Below are positions 44,714-53,442 of a stretch of DNA of 64,000 nt, one piece after another. The position numbers and the translations under genes were made by a program. Every line of letters starts with the position of its first letter. Position 1 is the first letter of the stretch. This stretch comes from an uncultured Saprospiraceae bacterium (GTDB lineage Bacteria; Bacteroidota; Bacteroidia; Chitinophagales; Saprospiraceae), in the NCBI GenBank assembly GCA_938015595.1, contig CALLPI010000013.1:1-64000 (forward strand), in the 5' to 3' direction. The notes beneath the pieces are model-generated. The model had not been told where the DNA came from. It worked only from the letters and a program-made list of their open reading frames with translations, and did no database searches.

Positions 44714-45705
44714 GGTACAGGAATCGCCTGCAAAATATCCCGCACGATTTCATCTGAAGTAATGCGATCGGCCTGCGCCTCGTAGCTTAGGCCAATGCGG
44801 TGGCGTAGTACTTCGGTGCATAGCGCCCGTACGTCTTCCGGCAGCACATAAGCTCGATGCCGTAAAAAAGCCATGGCTCTGGCTGCTATGCCAAGATATA
44901 CGCTTGCCCGAGGCGAGGCACCATATGTCAGAAAAGGACGTAACCTGGCTAGCCCGTGCGATTCAGGGCGCCGAGTGGCCGCTACTAATTGAAGGATATA
45001 AGTCTCAATTTTTTCATCCATATATATTTGACGTACCAGGTCGCGGGCGTACAGGATTTCTTCGGGCTGGGCTACCGGCTGCGGGCTGGCAAGCGCTGCA
45101 CCACTCGTGTTGCGCCGAATGACTTCGCGCTCTTCCTCCATAGTAGGATAGTCCATATGCACCTTGAGCATGAAGCGGTCCATCTGAGCTTCCGGCAGCG
45201 GATAGGCGCCTTCCTGGTCCACAGGGTTCTGGGTAGCTAACACCAGAAAGGGTTCTTGCAAAGTAAAGGTCTCGGTGCCTATGGTCACCTGCCGTTCCTG
45301 CATAGCTTCCAACAAAGCGCTTTGCACCTTGGCCGGAGCGCGATTAATTTCATCTGCCAACACAAAATGTGCAAAAACAGGACCTTGGTGCACATGAAAC
45401 TCCTGCGTGCTGGGGTTGTAAACCATAGTACCCACTACATCGGCTGGCAGAAGATCAGGAGTAAACTGTATGCGACTAAACCGCGCATCAATCGTACGCG
45501 CTAATGTTTTGACCAACAGAGTTTTGGCCAGCCCTGGCATTCCCTCCAACAATACGTGCCCTTGCGCCAGCAAGCACACCAGCAAGCGATCCACTACGGC
45601 CTCCTGCCCCACTATGATTCTGCCTGTCTCGCGGCGTATATTATCCAACAAAATACTCTGCGCTTGTATGCGCGTTTCCAGCGCCGCGATATCTTCAGTT
45701 TTCAT
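44710..45705 (-). CDS. MoxR-family AAA+ ATPase
   Basis: 331 residues, the MoxR length. Walker A is EGMPGLAKTLLVKTLA, Walker B FVLADEINRAPAKVQSAL with ALLEAMQERQVT, sensor 1 LATQNPVDQEGAYPLPEAQM and the arginine finger DRFMLK. MoxR proteins are chaperone-like ATPases that usually act on a VWA/DUF58 partner encoded beside them. Here no DUF58 or VWA gene lies on either side, so the partner is elsewhere. A promoter element at 45811-45818 gives a leader of about 100 nt. Confidence 0.93.
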   Translation of the reverse strand: MKTEDIAALETRIQAQSILLDNIRRETGRIIVGQEAVVDRLLVCLLAQGHVLLEGMPGLAKTLLVKTLARTIDARFSRIQFTPDLLPADVVGTMVYNPSTQEFHVHQGPVFAHFVLADEINRAPAKVQSALLEAMQERQVTIGTETFTLQEPFLVLATQNPVDQEGAYPLPEAQMDRFMLKVHMDYPTMEEEREVIRRNTSGAALASPQPVAQPEEILYARDLVRQIYMDEKIETYILQLVAATRRPESHGLARLRPFLTYGASPRASVYLGIAARAMAFLRHRAYVLPEDVRALCTEVLRHRIGLSYEAQADRITSDEIVRDILQAIPVP

Positions 45706-45810
45706 TTAATTATTGTTAAAAATTCAGTTCAAAAACAAATCGCTCGTTACCAGCAATCTAAAAAATCATACCTACTCGCCTCTTTGTCGCCGGAGGCTTG
45801 CGTATCAAGG

Positions 45811-45818
45811 CAAAGCTA
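45811..45818 (-). promoter_or_regulatory. -7 promoter element for moxR
   Basis: The minus strand reads TAGCTTTG (TAnnTTTG), 105 bp upstream of the moxR ATG. It has no obvious -33 box and lies close to the S24 repressor's direct repeats. Confidence 0.4.
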
Positions 45819-45836
45819 AAAAAAATGATAAAATTT

Positions 45837-45863
45837 TTTGTTTTAATAAATTATTTGTTTTAA
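45837..45863. promoter_or_regulatory. Direct repeat upstream of the S24 repressor gene
   Basis: TTTGTTTTAA occurs twice, at 45837-45846 and 45854-45863, 17 bp apart, in an AT-rich region. The downstream TAACTTGC is a possible -7 element. A repressor operator is plausible because the next gene encodes a DNA-binding S24 protein. Confidence 0.4.
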
Positions 45864-45903
45864 CTTGCGCCCGTTTTCAAGGCTAATGTAAAACAATAGC
45901 GTT

Positions 45904-46638
45904 ATGATTAGAGAAGATCGTCGGCAGTTAAATGAAAGATTCATCCAGGCGTTCCAGATGCTGGAGGAGCGTGGCGTCATCGTCAAGAATGACCGAAGCG
46001 GCAAAGGCATTGGCGATTTTGCCAAAAAAGTGCTAGGCAAGCGCTCCTATGGCCACATTATCCGGGCGTATCTCAACCCCGACGACAAACGCTGTATTGA
46101 CTACTCCCAGGCGCGGATAGTATGCCGGGAGTACGGCATTAACGAGTCCTGGCTTATTGACGGCATCGGCTCTCCTTTCGGCTTTGACCTACCAGCTAAC
46201 CACATGGAGGCTTCCGATATTGCCTATCGGCCCAACATCCTGTTTACCACTGCAGAAGCCTTCGCCGGCACTTCAGTGGACGCAGGCGGCTTTGCCCCCG
46301 AAGACTACGAGTACTACCACATCCCCGGCGTATCTGGCAATGGGCTAGTATCTTTTGCCATCAAAGGCAACTCTATGGAACCAGTCATCTCTAATGGCGA
46401 CATTGTCATCTGCCGCGAAATCTCCGGCCTCCACGAGATCAAGGACAACAAGATATACGCCGTCAAAAACAATGGCCAACTCTGGGTAAAATACGTACAA
46501 CGCCTAACCGACAGCCGAGGCCGCGTCAATCGCCTTAAGCTCATCTCTGCCAATCATCTGGAATACGAGCCATTCATCGAAGAGGTCAACGAACATACGC
46601 GCCTGTACCAGGTTATTCGCCGCGTAAGCGAAGTCTAA
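45904..46638 (+). CDS. CI/LexA-like repressor with an S24 peptidase domain
   Basis: 244 residues. The N-terminal 90 residues are predicted helical with a helix-turn-helix-like stretch (GIGDFAKKVLGKRSYGHIIR and DYSQARIVCREYGINESWL). The C-terminal half is an S24 (LexA/UmuD/CI) domain: FAIKGNSMEPVISNGDIVIC holds the nucleophile Ser157 and YAVKNNGQLWVKYV the Lys188 of the Ser/Lys dyad. An Ala-Gly pair (AG at 121-122, or 127-128) precedes the domain, as at cleavage sites of CI-type repressors. It may be cleaved in a RecA-dependent response or just sense it. No phage genes lie around it. It ends before the terminator at 46799-46834. Confidence 0.85.
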   Translation: MIREDRRQLNERFIQAFQMLEERGVIVKNDRSGKGIGDFAKKVLGKRSYGHIIRAYLNPDDKRCIDYSQARIVCREYGINESWLIDGIGSPFGFDLPANHMEASDIAYRPNILFTTAEAFAGTSVDAGGFAPEDYEYYHIPGVSGNGLVSFAIKGNSMEPVISNGDIVICREISGLHEIKDNKIYAVKNNGQLWVKYVQRLTDSRGRVNRLKLISANHLEYEPFIEEVNEHTRLYQVIRRVSEV

Positions 46639-46798
46639 GGCTGGGAGTCTGCCCTAAAAACGAAATAACCTAACTTACTGATTTTTTATCCCGGTACGCC
46701 AACTACTTGCCCAGCAAGCACAAGAGCCGCAGTGTTTTTACTGAGGTGGGCAGGGGTTTGTCTAAAGAATTTAACCTGCTGTTTTTGATTTTTTTCCT

Positions 46799-46834
46799 CC
46801 CCCTGGGCGCTCCACGCCTTTGGGGGCTTTTTTT
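46799..46834 (+). terminator. Intrinsic terminator of the S24 repressor gene
   Basis: CCCCC (46799-46803) and GGCG (46806-46809) pair with CGCC (46815-46818) and GGGGG (46822-46826), then seven T (46828-46834). It serves the plus strand. A 61-codon frame over it is not a gene. Confidence 0.75.
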
Positions 46835-46924
46835 CCGATGGCTCAAAACCAACAGAGCACTTAGACAAACGTGTTGCCCAAGCGCTCTGTGAAAAAATGT
46901 GTAGAAAAGTGCCGAGAACCGCTA

Positions 46925-47977
46925 TCAGAAATTCGGGCAGTAAAGGCCGCGTTTTTCTGGGCCGCAAATCTTGTAGATCATAGCAAACTCAAAGCCACCT
47001 TGCCCGTTGCTGGCCGCTCTGAGCGGGGAGACGTTGATGTCGTAGCTAAAGCCAATGCTGAAGTTATTCATGTCAAAGCGGGAAGAAAGAATGGCCGCAT
47101 CGTTGAGTACGCCACTTTCAATCTTATTGGATACGCGCGTCCACAAGCCCACCTGAAAGGCCTGAGTATCGAAGCGGTTTTTGGCTAGGATAAACTTGAG
47201 GGCAGTGCCGGCATTCACCTGGAAAGAAGGGCCTTGGCTCATTACGATGACGCCCGGCACAATGCCGAAGCGATCGCTGAGCTGAAACTCGCCACCGCCA
47301 TGCACTGTAAAGCGGCTATAGAGCAAGTCGGGGGTATTACCGGTAAAGGAAACATTGGCGCGGTTAAGGTGGTGGAAGGCTGCGCCAAGGTAGAGGTTGT
47401 TATCGCGGTCGAATACGGCAAACCACATAAGGCCAGCAGCCAGATCAGCGAAGATGAAGTTGTCACGATTGAACCCGCCCTCGAGAGTAGGCAGGTTAGG
47501 ATCATAGCCGCCACGGCCATCGTGCTGGGTGCCCCAGCGCAAGTTGATGAAGTCAATGCTGCGCTGTGCAAATCCGGCTTCGGCGCCAGCCACCAAGTAA
47601 GATGCGCTGGTACGGCTGCCACTCATGCGTTTGCTGTACGAGCCGGAGATTTTACCCGTAAGGGTAGAGAAGCGGGATTCGCCAGCGCGATCGCCCCAGA
47701 AGGTACCCCCTACGCCAAAATAGTCATAGCGGCCTACGGCTATGCGCTGGTCATAAGAAACAGAGTATGTATTGAAGGCATTGGAGCGCAAAATGGAAGC
47801 CCATTGATTGCGGTAGTTGGCGGCCAATCGAATGTTGCAGTTCATCACCCCCGTCATGGCCGGATTGAGGTTGAGGGGCGACATGTAAAACTGCGAAAAG
47901 TGAATGTCCTGTGCTGTAAGGGTTTGTATTCCCATTGCCAGCATCAGCACCACAAATGTCAATCGGATGAATTTCAT
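46925..47977 (-). CDS. PorP/SprF-family outer-membrane protein (second copy)
   Basis: 350 residues with a signal peptide (IRLTFVVLMLAMGIQTLTAQ) and the family opening DIHFSQFYMSPLNLNPAMTG, more canonical than the copy at 15.8 kb. Repeated aromatic beta strands (FGVGGTFWGDRAGESRF, YLVAGAEAGFAQRS, FSIGFSYDINVSPL) fit an outer-membrane barrel. The end is FEFAMIYKICGPEKRG. No adhesin or OmpA gene is next to it; it could belong to the core secretion apparatus or to a distant substrate. A near-consensus TATCTTTA lies at about 47994-48001 on the minus strand. Confidence 0.93.
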   Translation of the reverse strand: MKFIRLTFVVLMLAMGIQTLTAQDIHFSQFYMSPLNLNPAMTGVMNCNIRLAANYRNQWASILRSNAFNTYSVSYDQRIAVGRYDYFGVGGTFWGDRAGESRFSTLTGKISGSYSKRMSGSRTSASYLVAGAEAGFAQRSIDFINLRWGTQHDGRGGYDPNLPTLEGGFNRDNFIFADLAAGLMWFAVFDRDNNLYLGAAFHHLNRANVSFTGNTPDLLYSRFTVHGGGEFQLSDRFGIVPGVIVMSQGPSFQVNAGTALKFILAKNRFDTQAFQVGLWTRVSNKIESGVLNDAAILSSRFDMNNFSIGFSYDINVSPLRAASNGQGGFEFAMIYKICGPEKRGLYCPNF

Positions 47978-48161
47978 AGACTACTACGTATTTGTAAAGA
48001 TAGCCGGAATATGCGCAGCTCTTAGATTTTTCGAATAGGCCACAATATTAGGGTTTTGTTTGCAATTGCGCTGCAAACCAAGTGTTAAAAATTGAGCGAG
48101 GGTAGAAGTTGCCGTTAGAGATGCCGTACTTTAGGAAGAACGCTGCCTGCGAGGAAATATT

Positions 48162-48476
48162 TTATCGCAGACGCACCGCAGTGCCATAGGCCAGAATTTC
48201 TGCCGAGCCGGTCATCACCATGGAGGTAGAGAAGCGCACATTGATAATGGCATCAGCGCCCAGGCGATTGGCATCAGCAATCATACGGTCAATGGCCTGC
48301 TCGCGGGCTTCGGCCATGAGGCGGGTATACTCTTGGATCTCACCGCCTACAATGGTTTTCAGCCCGGCCACAAAGTCGTGGCCTACATGACGAGCGCGCA
48401 CAGTGCTGCCGCGCACAATGTCGAGTACTTCTACGATTTCGCGGCCGGGGATGGTTTCGGTGTTGGTTATCAACAT
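48162..48476 (-). CDS. YbjQ/UPF0145-family protein
   Basis: 104 residues, the family length. The pattern LITNTETIPGREIVEVLDIVRGSTVRA, GGEIQEYTRLMAEAREQAI and GADAIINVRFSTSM matches the YbjQ (UPF0145, heavy-metal-binding-domain) family, whose pentameric members have been suggested to bind metals; function is unproven. It starts 3 nt after the DPP IV stop and is surely cotranscribed with it. Confidence 0.93.
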   Translation of the reverse strand: MLITNTETIPGREIVEVLDIVRGSTVRARHVGHDFVAGLKTIVGGEIQEYTRLMAEAREQAIDRMIADANRLGADAIINVRFSTSMVMTGSAEILAYGTAVRLR

Positions 48477-48479
48477 GGC

Positions 48480-50657
48480 TTAAAGATTTTGCTTGAGAAA
48501 ATCTGTTATTTTAGAGAAAAGATGCAAGCGGGTGTTACCGCCAAAGATGCCGTGGTCGCGGTTGGGGTAAAACACAGATTCAAATGGCTTGTTGGCATCC
48601 ACCAGCGCGCGTACCATTTCGGCGGCGTTTTGGAAGTGCACGTTGTCGTCAGTCATACCATGCACCAGCAGGTACTTGCCGCGCAGGCGGTCAGCGAAGT
48701 TTACAGGCGAATTATCTTCGTAGCCCTTGGGGTTTTCCTTGTCGGTACGCATGAAGCGCTCGGTGTAGGCGGTGTCGTACCACTTCCAATTGGTGACGGG
48801 CGCCACAGCAATGGCTGCTTTGAACACATCAGCCCCTTTGAGAATGCATAGCGAGGCCATGTAGCCGCCGTAGCTCCAGCCGAAGATGCCGATGCGGGCA
48901 GGGTCCACATAGGGCAGAGAGGCCAGGTATCGAGCGGCTTCAATTTGGTCCATAGTCTCGTACTTACCCAGTTGGAGGTAGGTCATTTTTTTGAACTCCT
49001 GCCCCCTGGCACCGGTGCCGCGGTTGTCTACACAGGCCACGATGTAGCCCTGCTGCGCTAGCATCTGAAACCACCAGTAGTTGGCGCCCTTCCATGCGTC
49101 GTTGACTTGCTGGCTACCCGGCCCGCCATACACATACATGAGCACAGGGTAACGAGTGCCTTCGCTCATCTGGCGGGGCTTGATCATCCAGCCGTTGAGG
49201 ATGACGTTCTCGCTGGTTTGAAACTGGAAAAACGATGCCTCGCTCACACCATAATCTTGCTGTTTCTTGCGCAAGGCGGCATTATCTTCGACGGGGCGCA
49301 CCAGCTTGCCGTCTTGGTCAAACACTGCATAGGAAGGTGGAGTATTGATGGAAGAATGCGTGGCCACAAAATACTGGAAGGTACTGCTGAACTGTGCGCT
49401 GTTGGTACCGCCTTGAGTTGCCAGGCGTTTTTCGGCCTTGCCTTCCAGGCTAGTGGCATAGACCTCACGCTCCATAGGGTTGCGTTTAGCTGCCTGATAA
49501 TAGACCCACTGGTTGGCTTCGTCTACGCCGTACAACTGAGTGACCTCCCACTCGCCTTTGGTGATTTGCTGCAACTCATTGCCGCTCATGTCATATAGAT
49601 AAAGGTGTCGCCAGCCGTCTTTTTCGCTGCTCCACAGAAAACGGCGGCCATCGGCAAAGAAGTGCAGATCGTCCAGGAGGTTTTCATCTATGTAGTACGG
49701 ATTCTGTTCGCGCAGGAGGGTAGAGACTTTACCGCTGCGCGCGTCGGCCAGAAAGAGGTGCAGGTCATTCTGGTGGCGGTTCAGGTGGGTAATGCACAAC
49801 TGGCTGGGCGTAGCCGTCCACTGGATGCGCGGCGTGTAGGAATCGGCCTCTACACCTAAAACAATGGGTTTGTTCTTACGGCTTTTTACATCGTGAATGA
49901 ATACCTGTACGAGAGCATTGGCCTCGCCTACCTTAGGGTATTTGAAGGTCTGGTGCTCTGGATAAGCTTGGTTTGTGTAGAAGGTCATAGTAAATTCCTT
50001 GACTTGGCTCTCGTCAAAGCGCAGGAAGGCGAGATAGCGCCCATCAGGCGACCACTCATAGGCTCGCGTGAGGGCAAACTCCTCTTCATACACCCAGTCG
50101 CTGGCTCCGTTGATGATGGCATTGGAGCGGCCGTCTTTGGTAGCCTGGATGGTTTTGCCCTTCACTAGTTCCTGATAGTACAGATTGTTACCATATACAA
50201 AGGCCACTGCTGTGCCTTGGGGGTTGAACTGCGGGTACATAACGGCCTTAAGACCAAATACGGGGGTCATCTGACGGCTGGCACGGTCATAGACAAATAC
50301 TTTGGAGCGGCTGCTGTAGCGATAAATGCTCTGCATCTCCGACAGGATGAGTATCTTGTGCTCATCGGCACTAAAACTGTATCCATCTACCCTCCCATTG
50401 AACCCCGGCACGCTGTTCATAGCGGCAGCGTCAAAGATGGTTTCTACCAGATGGCCTGTAGTCAAGTCATAGCGATTGACCTTGCCCTGCTCCAGGCGGG
50501 CGTAATGGCGGCCGTCTTTGAGAAATTGAAACCCAGGCAACCCGCGCGCCGAAAAAGTGCCGCGCTGCCAAATGTCTTCCAGCGTAATGGGCTGCTGAGC
50601 AAAGGCAACGATGGGCAAAAGCAGAGCCATACTGCAGTACACGAAAAGGCGAAGCAT
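48480..50657 (-). CDS. Dipeptidyl peptidase IV (S9B prolyl oligopeptidase family)
   Basis: 725 residues with a signal peptide (YCSMALLLPIVAFAQ). The N-terminal half is an 8-bladed beta propeller (DPP IV N-terminal region) containing the double-Glu motif DWVYEEEF, which binds the peptide amino terminus. The C-terminal alpha/beta-hydrolase holds GWSYGGYMA with Ser595, HGMTDDNVHFQN with the catalytic Asp and NRDHGIFGG with the catalytic His. It removes Xaa-Pro dipeptides in the periplasm. The upstream -7-like element TACCTTCG lies at 50682-50689. The YbjQ gene follows. Confidence 0.95.
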   Translation of the reverse strand: MLRLFVYCSMALLLPIVAFAQQPITLEDIWQRGTFSARGLPGFQFLKDGRHYARLEQGKVNRYDLTTGHLVETIFDAAAMNSVPGFNGRVDGYSFSADEHKILILSEMQSIYRYSSRSKVFVYDRASRQMTPVFGLKAVMYPQFNPQGTAVAFVYGNNLYYQELVKGKTIQATKDGRSNAIINGASDWVYEEEFALTRAYEWSPDGRYLAFLRFDESQVKEFTMTFYTNQAYPEHQTFKYPKVGEANALVQVFIHDVKSRKNKPIVLGVEADSYTPRIQWTATPSQLCITHLNRHQNDLHLFLADARSGKVSTLLREQNPYYIDENLLDDLHFFADGRRFLWSSEKDGWRHLYLYDMSGNELQQITKGEWEVTQLYGVDEANQWVYYQAAKRNPMEREVYATSLEGKAEKRLATQGGTNSAQFSSTFQYFVATHSSINTPPSYAVFDQDGKLVRPVEDNAALRKKQQDYGVSEASFFQFQTSENVILNGWMIKPRQMSEGTRYPVLMYVYGGPGSQQVNDAWKGANYWWFQMLAQQGYIVACVDNRGTGARGQEFKKMTYLQLGKYETMDQIEAARYLASLPYVDPARIGIFGWSYGGYMASLCILKGADVFKAAIAVAPVTNWKWYDTAYTERFMRTDKENPKGYEDNSPVNFADRLRGKYLLVHGMTDDNVHFQNAAEMVRALVDANKPFESVFYPNRDHGIFGGNTRLHLFSKITDFLKQNL

Positions 50658-50681
50658 GATGATACATGTTTTTTGAAAAGG

Positions 50682-50689
50682 CGAAGGTA
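50682..50689 (-). promoter_or_regulatory. Candidate -7 element for the DPP IV gene
   Basis: The minus strand reads TACCTTCG, one base from TAnnTTTG, 24 bp upstream of the ATG. Confidence 0.4.
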
Positions 50690-50732
50690 GGGATTTCTTT
50701 TAGACGCCAAAACTACCTGCGGCCGGTTCTAT

Positions 50733-50930
50733 GCAAAGGAGGCAGAGGCTGCGCTGCCAACTACCAGGATACCAATTTTTGCAAAGGCCGCCGACTTGCA
50801 GCTCGCAGCTTGTGGCTTGCCACTCTCACACCAATTCCCGCAAAGGAGGCAAAGGCAGTTTTAGTGCTCGTTTTTAGTTCGTGACTTACAGTCCATGGCT
50901 CGCAGCTCCATGGCCGCTGCACAATTTTAT
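50733..50930. repeat. Dispersed intergenic repeat (copy 1)
   Basis: GCAAAGGAGGCAGAGGC (50733-50749) and GCAAAGGAGGCAAAGGC (50840-50856) are near-identical; a third partial copy GCAAAGGCCGCC lies at 50781-50792. Both the second and third copies are preceded by ACCAAT. Between and after them, CTTGCAGCTCGCAGCTTG (near 50795) is echoed by CTCGCAGCTCC near 50902. An inverted relative lies at 58543-58585. No protein-coding frame is supported. Confidence 0.55.
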
Positions 50931-51014
50931 AGCAAAAGCTTACACCTTTAGTGAACTCATTTAGTTTTTTATAGTTTTATTATTAAAAATAAATAGTAAT
51001 ACTTTCAAAAAACA

Positions 51015-51022
51015 TATATTTG
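51015..51022 (+). promoter_or_regulatory. -7 promoter element for the ECF sigma gene
   Basis: TATATTTG matches TAnnTTTG, 31 bp upstream of the ATG, in a very AT-rich stretch. No -33 box is clear. Confidence 0.55.
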
Positions 51023-51053
51023 CACATTACTTCACTTAAATATACACCACACC

Positions 51054-51587
51054 ATGTCGCACTTTGAGTTCACGCACCACTTTAGCCGCTTTGAGAGCAT
51101 CTTGCGTGCTTTTGCTGTACGGCTCACACAAGACGAAACGGAGGCTCAGGATCTGATGCAGGAAACTGCCTACAAAGCCTTCAAATACCGGAGTTTGTAC
51201 CAGCCCAAGACCAACCTGCGCGCCTGGCTAATGACCATAATGCGCAACACATTTATCAATCAGTACCGTCAACGCAAGCGCCGCCATACCATCCAGCACC
51301 GCACAGAGAGCGACGTGTTGCTCAACTCCAGCGCCAACGCTGTAAATAATACTGCCCCCGGCGCCATTACATTTGATGAACTATACGCTATTGTGGAGCA
51401 ACTCGAAGACTGGGTGCGCATTCCTTTCCTGATGCACTATCAGGGTTTCAAATACGAGGAGATTGCCGAGCAACTGAGCATACCGCTGGGCACGGTGAAA
51501 AGCCGCATATACTTTGCGCGCAAGAAGTTGCAGGGAGCGGTAAGCCAACTGTATAAAGAAAATGAAATTGCCGACCTACTAAATTAA
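51054..51587 (+). CDS. ECF-family RNA polymerase sigma factor
   Basis: 177 residues. Region 2 is visible as ESILRAFAVRLTQDETEAQD and LMQETAYKAFKY with NLRAWLMTIMRNTFINQYRQ; region 4 as LPFLMHYQGFKYEEIAEQL in style (here IPFLMHYQGFKYEEIAEQ), then GTVKSRIYFARKKL. Sigma-70 family, group 4. No anti-sigma factor gene follows; instead a TetR regulator comes 55 bp later, then the SPFH/ABC/HlyD genes, so it may control them. Such orphan ECF factors are common in Bacteroidota. Confidence 0.92.
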   Translation: MSHFEFTHHFSRFESILRAFAVRLTQDETEAQDLMQETAYKAFKYRSLYQPKTNLRAWLMTIMRNTFINQYRQRKRRHTIQHRTESDVLLNSSANAVNNTAPGAITFDELYAIVEQLEDWVRIPFLMHYQGFKYEEIAEQLSIPLGTVKSRIYFARKKLQGAVSQLYKENEIADLLN

Positions 51588-51642
51588 TCCAGTTGATGTG
51601 GATATGGGTACCACCTGCTGAGATCATACAAAATACGGAGCT

Positions 51643-52473
51643 ATGGAGTCCTTTTCAATTGAGTTGCAGATCAATCCGAAGCTATATTTGCGCAACCCTC
51701 AAAGGAGTGACGTAGGGCGTCGCATACTCAAGCACAGCATCTTACTCATTGACGAAATTGGCCTGGAGCGCTTCACCTTCAAAAAGCTGGCACAGAAAAT
51801 AGACTCTACCGAGGCGGGCATCTACAGATATTTTGCCAACAAGCAGATGCTGCTACTATATCTTGCCAACTGGTATTGGGAGTGGATGAAAGTGCACATC
51901 AACCTCTCGGTACATAATATTGATCATCCTGTGGAACGCCTGCGCAGGGCTATTGCTGCGGTAGTCAACACTGCCAAACGAAATACCAACGTAGAATTTA
52001 TTGACGAGGACATACTGCATCGCATTGTCGTAGTGGAAGGCACCAAGGTTTATCATCACAAAAGCGTAGATGAGCAAAACAAGGAAGGCTACTTTGCAGC
52101 CTACAAAACCTTATGCACCCTCCTGGCCGACATTATATTGGCGGTAAATCCTAACTTTCCCTGGCCGCGCGCATTGGCTACCAATATTTTGGAAATGGCC
52201 AGCAACCATGTGTACTTTGCCCTACATCTACCACGCCTTACCGATGTAAAAGCAGGACCGGATACCTTGGAGCAGGTCACCCGACTTATAGAGGCTTTTA
52301 CGCTCAGCTTGCTCAATGTTCTTACTTCCGAAAACCGTGTTGAAGTAAACGGAGACGCCCCGACAGAACCGTTACTACCGCGCAATGGCCAACCCTATTC
52401 CTCTGCCGCCCGAATCAACGGCAACGACCAGACACACACCTTGTCGCCCTTTGACGAATATCTTCATCTGTAA
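51643..52473 (+). CDS. TetR-family transcriptional regulator
   Basis: 276 residues, longer than usual for TetR. The N-terminal HTH is at about 25-72: GRRILKHSILLIDEIGLERF, TFKKLAQKIDSTEAGIYRYF and ANKQMLLLYLANWYW. The ligand-binding core follows, then a polar tail of about 45 residues. It lies 22 bp before the SPFH lipoprotein gene in the same direction and likely regulates it and the ABC/HlyD genes. The ligand is unknown. Confidence 0.9.
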   Translation: MESFSIELQINPKLYLRNPQRSDVGRRILKHSILLIDEIGLERFTFKKLAQKIDSTEAGIYRYFANKQMLLLYLANWYWEWMKVHINLSVHNIDHPVERLRRAIAAVVNTAKRNTNVEFIDEDILHRIVVVEGTKVYHHKSVDEQNKEGYFAAYKTLCTLLADIILAVNPNFPWPRALATNILEMASNHVYFALHLPRLTDVKAGPDTLEQVTRLIEAFTLSLLNVLTSENRVEVNGDAPTEPLLPRNGQPYSSAARINGNDQTHTLSPFDEYLHL

Positions 52474-52495
52474 ATCTAGTAAAACCACTACTCTT

Positions 52496-53350
52496 ATGAA
52501 AACAATATCTTTTCGAATTGGGCTCCTGGCCATTCTGGCTATTTTGATCCTGCCATCATGTATTGTGGTACGCCAGGGAGAAGTGGGCGTAAAGCGCACG
52601 CTGGGTCGGTATAAGGATCAACCCTACACTGAGGGATTAAAAGTATTCAACCCTTTCATCAGTACCTTTGTGCGCGTACCCACACAAACCATAAACCTGG
52701 AAGTAGCGCTCAACTTACCTTCGCGTGAGGGGCTGACTATCCAGTCGGAGGTATCTATTCTGTACAGCGTGATTCCGCGCAAAGCACCTGACCTGCTGCG
52801 CAATGTAGGCCGCGAGTACGAGCGCAGCATCATTCTGCCAGTATTCCGCTCTGCCGTAGCCGACGTGACCGCCCGTTTTGATGCCAAAGACATGCACACT
52901 GGCGAGCGCGGCACCATAGAAATGGCTATCCGAGACCAAATGGCTAAGCTGCTGGTAGATCGCGGCATTGTAATAGAGGCCGTGCTGCTTAAGAGCATCG
53001 TGCTACCAAGGAGCCTGTCAAGGGCTATTGAAGAAAAACTAGAAGCCGAGCAAGCTGCCCAGCGCATGGAGTTCGTACTACAGGAAGCCCGACGCGAAGC
53101 CGAGCGCAAGCGCATCGAAGCCGAGGGCGTACGCGATGCCCAAAATATCATTGCTGAAGGCCTCAGCCCTATCCTTGTACAATACCGTTCTATCGAGGCC
53201 TTCCTGGAGTTGGCCAAGTCCCAAAATGCCAAAGTTATCATTACTGATGGCAAAGCACCTGTGATGATGAACGTGGATGCCGATACCACACCCTCCGTAC
53301 CGGCCATACGAAATACCGGTACTTCTAGTAGTATGTCAAGAAGCAACTAA
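52496..53350 (+). CDS. SPFH (prohibitin/stomatin-like) lipoprotein
   Basis: 284 residues from ATG 52496; the frame extends 37 codons upstream inside the TetR gene, with no signal there. It begins with a lipoprotein signal (IGLLAILAILILPSC), then an SPFH domain: QGEVGVKRTLGRYKDQPYT, EGLTIQSEVSILYSVIP, RSAVADVTARFDAKDMHT, IVIEAVLLKSIVLP. The C-terminal helix is rich in charged residues (EEKLEAEQAAQRMEFVLQEA), as in proteins that form membrane rings. Being lipidated suggests it assembles on the periplasmic side or at the outer membrane. It lies between TetR and the ABC gene. Confidence 0.88.
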   Translation: MKTISFRIGLLAILAILILPSCIVVRQGEVGVKRTLGRYKDQPYTEGLKVFNPFISTFVRVPTQTINLEVALNLPSREGLTIQSEVSILYSVIPRKAPDLLRNVGREYERSIILPVFRSAVADVTARFDAKDMHTGERGTIEMAIRDQMAKLLVDRGIVIEAVLLKSIVLPRSLSRAIEEKLEAEQAAQRMEFVLQEARREAERKRIEAEGVRDAQNIIAEGLSPILVQYRSIEAFLELAKSQNAKVIITDGKAPVMMNVDADTTPSVPAIRNTGTSSSMSRSN

Positions 53351-53442
53351 GGCGAAGGGTAATTGTTTTGAGGTGGATTGCAATCTACATAGATTTGCAA
53401 TCCACTTTTTTATGCCTCATCCTCACACAAACACCACACGCA

